Below, piece by piece: positions 16,955 through 25,828 of a stretch of DNA of 64,000 nt. The first letter of the stretch is position 1. Each line of letters opens with the position of its first letter. Below the pieces are notes generated by a model. That model ran no database searches, was not told where the DNA came from, and was given only the letters and a program-made list of their open reading frames with translations. The translations under genes and the position numbers were made by a program. The stretch is from Cytobacillus massiliigabonensis (GTDB lineage Bacteria > Bacillota > Bacilli > Bacillales > Cytobacillaceae): NCBI RefSeq assembly GCF_900199725.1, contig NZ_LT904903.1:849850-913849 (forward strand), written 5' to 3'.

Positions 16955-18241
16955 GTGACGAATTTAACTATTGAGAATAAAAATAGACACTATTTTTTTA
17001 CCTTATCCCTTTTTCTTATGTCGATCTTATTGCATCAATCCAATGTAATATTAGGTATTAATATTTCCTTTTCAGACCTATTTTGTTTTGTTTTATTTAT
17101 TTATATGATGCTGCAAAGACACTTGTCCATTCCAATTATTCCGTTCCTCTTTTTTATACTCGTTTCTATTTTTGTTCTTAGTGCTGCTGTTTTTTTTGTG
17201 CCGTTTAAATTTATGTATTACCCTGAACCATCTGGAATGATAAATGATTATATTAAACTAGCGGCCATTCTCCTATATTTTATTGTTGGCTATAATTTGA
17301 TGAAATTAAGCAAAATGGCTAGAGTGATTAAATGGTATTCCGTTTTTGGCTTGGTTATTGGAGGACTCGGAATATTTTTAACAGTATTTAATATAAATGT
17401 GTTTTCGTCCGCTTTGTTTTATGCAGATATAAGGTATAGAGGGCTAATGAATGACCCTAATTACTATTCAGTTTTACAAATTACTGCACTTGTCTACTTC
17501 AGCAGGGTAAAAAAGATGAAAGTAAGCTATAGGTATTTAGCTTTAGGGGTTACGTTAGCAGCTGTATTAGCTGCAGGATCTAAAACAGGAATGATTACTC
17601 TCCTTTGTTATTTAATCTTTAGATTAATAGAATACACGTTTCATTCAAAGAAAAAAATAAGAGTGATCATCTCTCAGCTATTTTTATTAGCAGGAATGTT
17701 ATTAATTGTTCTAATTTCTTATCATACACTTCAAAATGCAGTAAAAGACATCGCTTCTGGTATCCCTTCATTAGAAAGAGTTCTATATTTATTCACCGAT
17801 TTTCATTCAGCCATTACTTCAAACGGATCTGAAAGAGATGCGGCTTGGAATGGCGCATTTCAAATTATTCAGCATTCACCAATTATTGGAGTTGGAATAG
17901 GCACCTATACAAACGTTGTATGGGAGGTGTTCCAAGTAACTGATATTGCCCATAACACATTTTTACAATTAACAGCTGAATGGGGAATACCATTAGCCTT
18001 TATCTTTTTTTTCTATGTCATATATTTATTCGTTAAATCTGCAAATGCTCAGATGATTAACAAGGAATCGAACGATATGATCAGGGATATTCTTCTTGTC
18101 CTATTAGTTGGATCAATGGCTATTTCGCTGAATAATGCAAGAATACTTTGGCTGCTTTTGGGAGCATTAGCTTCTTCTGTTTCTATCGGCAGTAAAAGTA
18201 ATCTGAAAGAAGTGGTATTGAGGAGAGGTTTGAATAGATGA
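16955..18241 (+). CDS. O-antigen polymerase/ligase-like protein (Wzy type)
   Basis: A 428-aa membrane protein with about 10-12 hydrophobic segments and a large external loop (about 255-330) carrying the O-antigen ligase family pattern NGSERDAAWNGAFQIIQHSPIIGVGIGTY and IAHNTFLQLTAEWGI. It probably joins lipid-linked repeat units outside the membrane, as EpsG/Wzy proteins do. GTG 16955 has GGTGAGGGG upstream. It overlaps the next gene by 4 bp. Confidence 0.85.
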   Translation: MTNLTIENKNRHYFFTLSLFLMSILLHQSNVILGINISFSDLFCFVLFIYMMLQRHLSIPIIPFLFFILVSIFVLSAAVFFVPFKFMYYPEPSGMINDYIKLAAILLYFIVGYNLMKLSKMARVIKWYSVFGLVIGGLGIFLTVFNINVFSSALFYADIRYRGLMNDPNYYSVLQITALVYFSRVKKMKVSYRYLALGVTLAAVLAAGSKTGMITLLCYLIFRLIEYTFHSKKKIRVIISQLFLLAGMLLIVLISYHTLQNAVKDIASGIPSLERVLYLFTDFHSAITSNGSERDAAWNGAFQIIQHSPIIGVGIGTYTNVVWEVFQVTDIAHNTFLQLTAEWGIPLAFIFFFYVIYLFVKSANAQMINKESNDMIRDILLVLLVGSMAISLNNARILWLLLGALASSVSIGSKSNLKEVVLRRGLNR

Positions 18242-19365
18242 AGATATTATTCGTAACGACAATAGCCAATACGGTTAATTTATTTTTAATTCCACATCTG
18301 AAATTCCTTATTGAACAAGGGAACGAGGTAGGAGTAGCTTTTAACTCTGATGATATAAGTCCAGAATTGATGAATCTTACATGTAAAATACATCCAATTG
18401 AGTTTAATCGAAATCCCTTAAAAAAAGAAAACCTCTCTGCCTATAAAAAAATCAAACAGATTGTTACAAAGGAAGGATATGAATTAATCCATGTGCATAC
18501 GCCTGTAGCATCATTCATTACTAGATTAGCATGCAGAAAGCTGAAAAATATCCGTATATTTTATACGGTCCATGGTTTTCACTTTTTTAAAGGAGCCCCA
18601 ATAAAAAATTGGGCTATTTACTATACATTAGAAAGATTGTCTGCTAAATGGACAGATGGATTAATTACGATGAACCAAGAAGATTTTCGGATCGCGAAAG
18701 GGCTGAAATTTAGAAAGCCAGATTGTATATTTCAGGTGCATGGTGTAGGACTAGATCTAACAAAATTCACCTCTCCAACAATAGAGGAAAAATATATATT
18801 GAGAAATGAGTATAACTATCGTTTAGAAGATTTTATATTAATCTATGTTGGAGAATTAAGCTTTCGGAAGCATCAAGATTTATTAATAAAGGCTGTAAGC
18901 ATATTAAAAGACAAAATACCAAATCTAAAGCTTTTGCTTATTGGATCTGGTCCTTTGGAAAATAGCTATAAAGAGATGGTTAACAGATTAGGAATAAAAG
19001 CAAATATAGAATTTTTAGGCTATCGTGAAGATATTTCTGAATTAATGAAGATTGCTGATGCAGCTGTCTCCACCTCTAGACAAGAGGGGCTTCCTGTAAA
19101 TGTAATGGAGGCGATGGCTACAGGACTGCCTTTAGTTGCTACAAATGTAAGAGGAAATCGAGATTTGGTAGTTAATGAAGTAAATGGGCTTTTATGCAGT
19201 GTAGAGGATGCTGAAGGCTGTGCTGGGGCAATTGAGAGGCTATATAAGTCAGAGCAATTAAGGCGAGAGTTTTCTCTGAGAAATAAAGAAATGATTCAAT
19301 CTTATTCAATTCATCATGTGTTAAAGGAAATGAAAGAGATTTATGAAAAGCAATTCATATGCTAG
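18238..19365 (+). CDS. Glycosyltransferase family 4 (EpsD-like)
   Basis: Adds a sugar from a nucleotide donor to the lipid-linked intermediate at the cytosolic face. It is 375 aa with a GT-B fold: N-terminal half with HVHTPVASFITRLA and YTVHGFHFF, C-terminal half with YVGELSFRKHQDLLIKA and the donor-site motif SRQEGLPVNVMEAMATGLPLVATNVRGN (EX7E). Closest in look to EpsD/EpsF-type GT4 enzymes. Start ATG 18238 overlaps the upstream stop (ATGA), so translation is coupled. Confidence 0.9.
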   Translation: MKILFVTTIANTVNLFLIPHLKFLIEQGNEVGVAFNSDDISPELMNLTCKIHPIEFNRNPLKKENLSAYKKIKQIVTKEGYELIHVHTPVASFITRLACRKLKNIRIFYTVHGFHFFKGAPIKNWAIYYTLERLSAKWTDGLITMNQEDFRIAKGLKFRKPDCIFQVHGVGLDLTKFTSPTIEEKYILRNEYNYRLEDFILIYVGELSFRKHQDLLIKAVSILKDKIPNLKLLLIGSGPLENSYKEMVNRLGIKANIEFLGYREDISELMKIADAAVSTSRQEGLPVNVMEAMATGLPLVATNVRGNRDLVVNEVNGLLCSVEDAEGCAGAIERLYKSEQLRREFSLRNKEMIQSYSIHHVLKEMKEIYEKQFIC

Positions 19366-19415
19366 GCATTAAAGGGATAATTCATGCAAAATTCACTCTG
19401 AAACCGGAGGGGAAA

Positions 19416-20501
19416 ATGTTTAAAAAGGTTTTTAACTTTATTAAAAGAAAAAAACATATGGTTCATATATTTAAAGAAAATGCTCAATTTTTTCAGTCAG
19501 GTGTATATGTATTTGATGATTCATTAAGATTCATCTACTTAAAAGATGGAACTAATAAAGAAATCATGTTTGAGCTATTTCATGACAAAAACTATTTTTC
19601 TAAAACGATATACAAATGGATTGTTCACTTAATAAAAAGAGTATATTTTAACAGGCATATGGTTATTAAAAACGAGAGACAAAATAATAATTGTTTTTTA
19701 GGGACTGTATTTTTCATTGGAATTAATCAGTGCAATACAGCCAAAGCATTTGATTTTTCGAATAAGCAAGTACTAACATTTTCCTTTTCTGAAAAGAAAT
19801 ACGTGCAATTGATTGAAAATCATCATTACTTTAGCCAATTTTTTAAAACCCCTAAAATACTGTCACGTGATTCAGAAAGATTACTCTTCATTGAAGAATT
19901 AGTTGAATATAAGACAAATAATAAATGGTCGGAAGAAGATTCGTTATTTGTCATCGATGATATGTTTAAATGTTATATTAACTATTTTAAAAAGTGCAAA
20001 GATAATGGAAGCTATTATTTAAAAAAGCCAAGCTCAATACTAAAAATACTAGATAAAGAAGATGAAGTTATAGCTTTTATTCATCATACGACCGAAAGAA
20101 AGGTGCTAAATGAGAGTTTCCCATTTCTAAAAATGCATGGAGATCTTTGGGCACCTAATATTCTGCTTAGAAAGTCAAATAAATATGATATCAATTATAT
20201 AGACTTTGAATATTCGAACGATCTTTTATTAGTTTATGACGTTTTTTGGTTCATTCAAAGCCAAGTGATAAATAACAATCATTTTTATCTGGAGAAATAT
20301 ATTTCAGGAGCTTTCGATCATTACTTTAGGGAAATGTTTAAGATATTTGATCTAACGTTTGAAGAAAAGTATCGGTATGATTATTTAAATATTTTTTTTA
20401 TGAATGTGTACGAAAATAGATGGAGGCAATTAAGCAATAAAGCTAAACATATGAAACTAAGAAATTATAAAAACATGCTGAAAAAGTACAAAAGTGCATA
20501 A
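19416..20501 (+). CDS. Kinase-fold (aminoglycoside phosphotransferase-like) protein
   Basis: 361 aa. The C-terminal half has MHGDLWAPNILL followed about 20 residues later by IDFEYS, matching the catalytic HGDxxxxN and metal-binding D(F)E of the APH/choline-kinase fold. The N-terminal half is Lys/Asn/Phe-rich and not recognised. Enzymes of this fold in polysaccharide clusters phosphorylate sugars, choline or ethanolamine; the substrate here is unknown. ATG 19416 is preferred (CGGAGGGG just upstream) over ATG 19359, which overlaps the previous gene. It looks even richer in A+T than its neighbours, hinting at separate acquisition. Confidence 0.65.
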   Translation: MFKKVFNFIKRKKHMVHIFKENAQFFQSGVYVFDDSLRFIYLKDGTNKEIMFELFHDKNYFSKTIYKWIVHLIKRVYFNRHMVIKNERQNNNCFLGTVFFIGINQCNTAKAFDFSNKQVLTFSFSEKKYVQLIENHHYFSQFFKTPKILSRDSERLLFIEELVEYKTNNKWSEEDSLFVIDDMFKCYINYFKKCKDNGSYYLKKPSSILKILDKEDEVIAFIHHTTERKVLNESFPFLKMHGDLWAPNILLRKSNKYDINYIDFEYSNDLLLVYDVFWFIQSQVINNNHFYLEKYISGAFDHYFREMFKIFDLTFEEKYRYDYLNIFFMNVYENRWRQLSNKAKHMKLRNYKNMLKKYKSA

Positions 20502-20542
20502 AAAGCGGTTGTTAAATCTAATAGGATTGGATATGCATTCAA

Positions 20543-22063
20543 GTGAAAAAGACTGTCATAATCGTTATGATTTTAACATTTTTATCAAAAGTGATCGGTT
20601 TTTTTAGGGATATCATTCTAGCCTATTTTTATGGAGCTTCTTCTACTAGTGATGCCTATCTCATATCATTAGTCATACCTAGTGTCGTCTTCGGATTTAT
20701 AGGAGTAGGAATTGTTTCAGCTTATATACCGATGTATAACAGCATCGAACAAAAGTATGGTAGTAAAGAAGGGGATATATTTACTAATAACTTAGTAAAT
20801 GTAATACTCGTTTTCTCAGCGCTCCTATTTATTATTTGTGCTATATTTGCTGAACCTTTAGTTAAAGTTTTTGCTTCCGGGTTTGAAGGAAAGACGTTAC
20901 GTCTAGCTATTTCATTTACTAGAATAACACTGGCAAGTATGTTTTTTGGCGGTATTGTCTTTATTTTTAGCGGATATCTTCAAATAAAAGGCAATCACTT
21001 AGCTCCAAGCCTAATGGGATTGCCTTTAAACTTGGCATTAATCATGGGAATCATATTAGGTTCCATTATTCATATCAATTTCCTTCCATATGGAAAAGTA
21101 GCAGCTGTATTGTTACAGCTTCTTTTTTTATTACTATTTGTTTATAAAAAAGGATTTAAATATAAGCCTGTTTTGGACCTAAAGGATAAACATGTAAAAA
21201 AGATGTGCATCTTAGCATTACCCGTAATTTTAAGTTCTTCAGTTGAGCAAATCAATAAACTGATAGATAGAACGATAGCTTCCAATTTAGCAATTGGAGG
21301 AATCTCAGCATTAAATTACGCAAATCAGCTCATTTTATTTGTTCAGGGAATATTCGTTACATCCATCATGCTAGTATGCTATCCGATTATTTCAAAAATG
21401 GCTGCAAAGGGGAATATGATCGGATTAAAGAATTCCTTGGGGCAGCTGATTGTCGTTATTAATGTAATTCTTATACCTGCGACGGTTGGAACAATTATCC
21501 TTGCTGAACCTATTATTAGATTGTTATTTGGCAGAGGCGCTTTTACTAATGACGCAATAGAAATGACCTCGATTGCTTTACTATTTTACTCCTTAGGCTT
21601 AGTTGGCTTTGGTATTAGAGAAGTCTTAAATAAAGCATTTTATTCATTGCAAGATACAAGAACGCCAATGATTAATGCGATGTTGTCTATGCTTCTTAAC
21701 ATTGTCCTAAATATTATCTTATCAAGGTATTTAGGTGTTGGCGGATTAGCCCTTGCTACAAGTATTTCAGGAATTGTTTGTACGATCCTTTTATTCATTA
21801 GTCTTAGAAAGAAAATAGGATTTTTCAAAGTGAAAATAATGATGATTTCATTTTTGAAAGTTTTAATCAACTCCATAATTATGGGGATTATGGTGAAATT
21901 TTCATATATGCTGTTGTCAGATACACTTCATTTAAGTGTATCCCTTCTTATCTCTATCATAATCGGTATAGCCGTTTATTCCTTATTAATATACTTTATT
22001 AAAATTAAGGAAGTAGATGAATTTATTCTAGAATTAAAGAGGAAAAGGAAGAGAGTATCCTAA
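20543..22063 (+). CDS. MurJ-type lipid-linked oligosaccharide flippase
   Basis: A 506-aa membrane protein of the MurJ/MviN branch of the MOP superfamily, with 13-14 helices. Landmarks are FLSKVIGFFRDIILAYFYGASSTSDAYLIS at the N-terminus and REVLNKAFYSLQDTRTPMINAM in the second half. MurJ proteins flip lipid II; located between polysaccharide genes, this copy more likely flips the polysaccharide repeat unit, the job EpsK or Wzx does elsewhere. GTG 20543 is the only good start but has a weak ribosome site. Confidence 0.85.
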   Translation: MKKTVIIVMILTFLSKVIGFFRDIILAYFYGASSTSDAYLISLVIPSVVFGFIGVGIVSAYIPMYNSIEQKYGSKEGDIFTNNLVNVILVFSALLFIICAIFAEPLVKVFASGFEGKTLRLAISFTRITLASMFFGGIVFIFSGYLQIKGNHLAPSLMGLPLNLALIMGIILGSIIHINFLPYGKVAAVLLQLLFLLLFVYKKGFKYKPVLDLKDKHVKKMCILALPVILSSSVEQINKLIDRTIASNLAIGGISALNYANQLILFVQGIFVTSIMLVCYPIISKMAAKGNMIGLKNSLGQLIVVINVILIPATVGTIILAEPIIRLLFGRGAFTNDAIEMTSIALLFYSLGLVGFGIREVLNKAFYSLQDTRTPMINAMLSMLLNIVLNIILSRYLGVGGLALATSISGIVCTILLFISLRKKIGFFKVKIMMISFLKVLINSIIMGIMVKFSYMLLSDTLHLSVSLLISIIIGIAVYSLLIYFIKIKEVDEFILELKRKRKRVS

Positions 22064-22097
22064 CATCCTTAATTTTTATTGGATATAAGGAGGTATT

Positions 22098-22970
22098 ATG
22101 ATTACTTATCATACCAAAAAAGGGTTTGTCCGAATTACTGAAAAAATAGGAAAAGATCCTTCTGTGAATCAATCAGAGAAGGTAACATCTGATCTTCTTT
22201 ATAAATTTGAACTGCAGCTTTCGCCGGAAGAAGTAATAAAGTTAGTTAGTTCTAAGAATTCACTTTCTTTATTAGAACCTACTTATCTTATTGATTTGAG
22301 TATGGATGAGGATGAAATATTAAAAAGAATACACAAAAATACAAGATATAAGATTAATAGAGCGGCAACTCGTGATGAACTGCATTATGTAGAATTAACT
22401 TCACCGTCAGATAATCAAATAAATGATTTTAAAGAATTTTATAATCCCTTTGCAAGGGAGAAAAATATTAGAGAATGTGACATGACTAAATTAAAAGCAT
22501 TAAGGGATCAGGAGGCATTAGTGATTTCCTATATAGAAGATAGCGGGTATAGAATACTTTGTTACCATGTCTATTTTGTTGCTGGCACCCAAGGATATTT
22601 GCTCTATTCTGCCTCACGAAGATTTGAAAAAGATGGAGTGGACAATCGAAATTTAATTGGCAGAGCAAACCGATATTTACATTGGAGAGATATTCTCAGT
22701 TTTAAGCAAAAAGGGTGCAAATGGTATAACTTTGGCGGGAAAATATTAAATCCAAGTGATAAAAGCGGTCAAAATATAAATGAATTTAAATTATCTTTTG
22801 GCAGTATTCATGCCCATGATTTAAGAATCTATTATTCAAAAAGTTTGAAGGGGAAAATATTTCTATTCCTTTTACGCTTAAAATTAATTTTAAAGGAAAA
22901 TCCTGAATATACTTATACATTAGAGATCATAAAAAGAAATGGGAGAGGATTTGATGAAGAGAATATTTGA
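22098..22970 (+). CDS. FemAB-like GNAT transferase, copy 1
   Basis: A 290-aa protein with the double-GNAT look of FemAB/FemX acyl- or aminoacyl-transferases: YLIDLSMDEDEILKRIHKNTRYKINRA in the middle (binding helix seen in lipid II aminoacyltransferases) and GCKWYNFGG...NEFKLSFG near the C-terminus. FemAB enzymes move amino acids from tRNA to cell-wall precursors; in a polysaccharide cluster an amide-forming step on an amino sugar is plausible. Copy 2 at 26972 shares the same plan (FKIIESIGKDDGFDQS against VRITEKIGKDPSVNQS). AAGGAGGT precedes ATG 22098. It overlaps the next gene by 17 bp. Confidence 0.75.
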   Translation: MITYHTKKGFVRITEKIGKDPSVNQSEKVTSDLLYKFELQLSPEEVIKLVSSKNSLSLLEPTYLIDLSMDEDEILKRIHKNTRYKINRAATRDELHYVELTSPSDNQINDFKEFYNPFAREKNIRECDMTKLKALRDQEALVISYIEDSGYRILCYHVYFVAGTQGYLLYSASRRFEKDGVDNRNLIGRANRYLHWRDILSFKQKGCKWYNFGGKILNPSDKSGQNINEFKLSFGSIHAHDLRIYYSKSLKGKIFLFLLRLKLILKENPEYTYTLEIIKRNGRGFDEENI

Positions 22971-23562
22971 TTTAGTGGCTTCTTCTTTTTGCTTCCTTTT
23001 ATTTTGTCCTCTTATTATCTTAACGGCAATCTTAGTAAGAATGAAGCTTGGATCACCGATAGTTTATAAACAAGAACGTCCTGGTTTAAATGGGCAGTCA
23101 TTTGTACTATACAAATTTCGAACAATGACTGATGAATACGATATCAATGGAGATGAATTACCAGATCATTTGAGAGTCACCTCTTTTGGAAACTTCCTGC
23201 GAAGATATAGCTTAGATGAATTCCCGCAATTATTTAATGTCTTAAAAGGTGATATTAGCTTGGTTGGTCCAAGACCACTGAAGATGGAGTATTTACCTTT
23301 ATATTCTAAATTCCAAGCGAGACGTCATGAAGTGAAGCCAGGAATTACTGGCTGGGCTCAAGTGAATGGAAGGAATGGGATTCCATGGGAGAACCGCTTT
23401 GAATTAGATGTTTGGTATGTTGATAATCGATCTTTTATTTTAGATATAAAAATTATTTTGATGACTATAAGGAAACTTCTTAAACCAGAGGGAATTAATC
23501 AAGAAGGTCATGTTACGATGCCAGAGTTTAAAGGAAATCGGAGCCAACGCAGTATTTTGTAA
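22954..23562 (+). CDS. Initiating sugar phosphate transferase (EpsL/PglC-like)
   Basis: Starts a repeat unit by moving a sugar 1-phosphate to undecaprenyl phosphate. It is 202 aa from ATG 22954 (GGGAGAGGAT upstream), with one N-terminal membrane segment (DLVASSFCFLLFCPLII), then KQERPGLNGQSFVLYKFRTM, RRYSLDEFPQLFNVLKGDISLVGPRPL and KPGITGWAQVNGRN, all standard for the family. The short PglC/EpsL form fits transfer of a diacetamido-trideoxy (bacillosamine-type) sugar, consistent with EpsC and the aminotransferase. Confidence 0.92.
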   Translation: MKRIFDLVASSFCFLLFCPLIILTAILVRMKLGSPIVYKQERPGLNGQSFVLYKFRTMTDEYDINGDELPDHLRVTSFGNFLRRYSLDEFPQLFNVLKGDISLVGPRPLKMEYLPLYSKFQARRHEVKPGITGWAQVNGRNGIPWENRFELDVWYVDNRSFILDIKIILMTIRKLLKPEGINQEGHVTMPEFKGNRSQRSIL

Positions 23563-23581
23563 TGGAATCGAGGTGAAGAGC

Positions 23582-24832
23582 TTGTTTTTTAACTACAATC
23601 GAATATATGACTTAGAGATGGAATACGGTTCATCCTTCTATCTGCTTCATGTAAATAAATTAAGAGACAACTATAAAAAAATTGAAAACGCGTTTAAAAG
23701 CAGATATGAAAATTTCCTCATTGGCTATTCATATAAAACAAATTATTTGCCGTATTTATGTAAGGAAATAGATAAACTAGGAGGATATGCGGAAGTTGTA
23801 TCAAGGTTAGAATATGACCTGGCATTAAAAATTGGCGTGAAGGCTAATAAAATTATATTTAATGGACCAGTAAAAACCTTTGATGATATTGAAACTGCTT
23901 TAAAGAGCGGGAGTATCCTAAACATTGACTCCATGTATGAGGTGGATTATGTAGAGAGGATCTGTTTAGAGCATCAAGGGATACAATTTAAAATTGGGAT
24001 AAGAGTAAATTTTAATCTTACAAAAGATGGGGAAAATCTGCTCCAGGAAGGCTATGAGGCAAGCAGATTTGGAATTTGTGAGGAGAACGGGGACTTATCC
24101 TATGCAATAAAGAGACTAAAGAACATTAAGAATCTCAGCATTATCGGATTACACAGCCACTTCTCAACGAAAAATAGGGAAATTTCCTCATATAAAAAAA
24201 CAACTAAATTTTTATGTAATATTGCAAAGGAACAATTGATCGATACGGTTGAATATATCGATATTGGCGGTGGAATCTACGGCGAAATACCAGAATCCTT
24301 TCAGATTGATGCGCCAACATTCGATGATTATGCCGAAGCTATATGCGGGATTATGAATGAGGAATTTGCCCTTTTTAAGAAAAAACCATTTCTAGTATTA
24401 GAACCAGGCATGTCGATGGTAGCTAATACTATTTTTTTTATTGCCAAAGTGGTTGAAGTAAAGCAAATAAGAGAATTAAATTTTGTTTTTGTAGATGGAA
24501 GTGTCCATAATATTAAACCAACTATGCATAAAAGAAATCTTCCTATCCAGCATGTGAAAGGAAATCATTTATCAGCAGATAAAGGCTTGTATCATATTGT
24601 CGGGTATACATGCATGGAAAAGGATTACTTGGCACACGATATTGCTGGTGATCTGCCGAAAAAAAATGATTATTTTATTTTCGAAAATGTAGGTGCTTAT
24701 ACGATCGTTTTTAATCCGCCATTTATAAAAGAAAGACCAAGTATTGTCGCATTGGATGGGAATCAAACATTTGCCGTTAGAAAAAAAGAAACAATCAAGG
24801 AATTTTTTAATGAGGACATATATAGTTTTTAA
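23582..24832 (+). CDS. PLP-dependent decarboxylase (DAP/ornithine decarboxylase, fold III)
   Basis: 416 aa. The PLP-binding lysine is in IGYSYKTNYLP (about residue 45), the TIM-barrel phosphate loop is DIGGGIYGE, EPGM is present, and the C-terminal dimer-contact motif is GYTCMEKDYL (CxxxD) with ENVGAYT. All active-site landmarks of group IV decarboxylases are kept. Substrate could be diaminopimelate, ornithine, lysine or a modified sugar acid; it cannot be told here. TTG 23582 is chosen because GAGGTG lies six bases upstream. It sits next to an ATP-grasp enzyme and three FemAB-like transferases, suggesting it makes an amine that is then ligated to the polymer. Confidence 0.78.
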   Translation: MFFNYNRIYDLEMEYGSSFYLLHVNKLRDNYKKIENAFKSRYENFLIGYSYKTNYLPYLCKEIDKLGGYAEVVSRLEYDLALKIGVKANKIIFNGPVKTFDDIETALKSGSILNIDSMYEVDYVERICLEHQGIQFKIGIRVNFNLTKDGENLLQEGYEASRFGICEENGDLSYAIKRLKNIKNLSIIGLHSHFSTKNREISSYKKTTKFLCNIAKEQLIDTVEYIDIGGGIYGEIPESFQIDAPTFDDYAEAICGIMNEEFALFKKKPFLVLEPGMSMVANTIFFIAKVVEVKQIRELNFVFVDGSVHNIKPTMHKRNLPIQHVKGNHLSADKGLYHIVGYTCMEKDYLAHDIAGDLPKKNDYFIFENVGAYTIVFNPPFIKERPSIVALDGNQTFAVRKKETIKEFFNEDIYSF

Positions 24833-24847
24833 CTTAAGGGAAAAGCG

Positions 24848-25828
24848 GTGGCTCAAATGAAAGTGTTATTATGCAGTGCAGGCAGAAGAGTAAAGCTTGT
24901 CAGTTATTTTAAAGAGGAATTGAATAAGATTGGTGGAATGGTTATCGCTGTCGATTGCGATAATAAAGCGCCGGCTTTGTATTCTGCAGATGCATATGAA
25001 ATTGTTCCACATATCGAGCATTGTGAATATTTGCAAACGATAAAAGGCATATGCAAAAAATACCAAATTGATGCGGTCCTTTCTCTCATTGATCCTGAAC
25101 TATCCCTTTTAGCAAGCAATATACACGAATTTGAAAAAGAAAATATTAAAATCATTATCTCAAACAAGGAAGTTGTAAATACTTGCTATGATAAATATTT
25201 AACTTTTACCTTTTTACAAGAAAACGAGCTTCCATGCATCTCTACCTATATTAATAGTGAAGACGTGGAAGGAGATCTGCTTAATGGTAGAATTCGTTTC
25301 CCATTAATTGTAAAGCCGAGAAAAGGAAGTGCGAGTATCGGGATTCATAAGGTTAACTCCCTAAACGAGCTGAATGGATTATTTGAGAGGTATAAGGATT
25401 TAATCGTACAGCCATTTATTGATGGAGATGAATACGGTGTTGATTGTTATATTGATTTACTAACTAAACAAGCGACGAATATCTTTATAAAAAGAAAAAT
25501 TAAAATGAGAGCTGGGGAAACGGACAAATCGATAGCTGTAAAGGACAAGGAATTAATGAACCTTGTTGAAAAACTAATAAACACGTTAAAACCGATTGGA
25601 CCTGTAGATATTGATTGCTTTAAAACGAAAGCGGGTTACATTATATCTGAAATTAACCCTCGATTTGGCGGCGGGTATCCGCATGCTCATGAATTGGGGC
25701 AGAATTTTCCTGGAAATATCATTAACAATTTGAAGGGCCTATCAAATACACCTCAAATTGGAAATTATGAAGAAGGGTCCATCTTGATCAAGTTTGATAG
25801 TCACCAAATTATTCATGAAGTGGGGTGA
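24848..25828 (+). CDS. ATP-grasp ligase (PylC/CarB-like)
   Basis: 326 aa from GTG 24848 (AAGGG upstream; ATG 24857 is an alternative). An N-terminal pre-ATP-grasp Rossmann part begins MKVLLCSAGRRVKLVSYF; the ATP-grasp core has FPLIVKPRKGSASIGIHKV, QPFIDGDEYGVDCYIDL and the metal-binding EINPRFGGGYP. Such enzymes activate a carboxylate and join it to an amine. In this cluster it may couple an amino acid or the decarboxylase product to an acid sugar (for example Kdo or a uronate); this is inference. It overlaps the next gene by 4 bp. Confidence 0.8.
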   Translation: MAQMKVLLCSAGRRVKLVSYFKEELNKIGGMVIAVDCDNKAPALYSADAYEIVPHIEHCEYLQTIKGICKKYQIDAVLSLIDPELSLLASNIHEFEKENIKIIISNKEVVNTCYDKYLTFTFLQENELPCISTYINSEDVEGDLLNGRIRFPLIVKPRKGSASIGIHKVNSLNELNGLFERYKDLIVQPFIDGDEYGVDCYIDLLTKQATNIFIKRKIKMRAGETDKSIAVKDKELMNLVEKLINTLKPIGPVDIDCFKTKAGYIISEINPRFGGGYPHAHELGQNFPGNIINNLKGLSNTPQIGNYEEGSILIKFDSHQIIHEVG

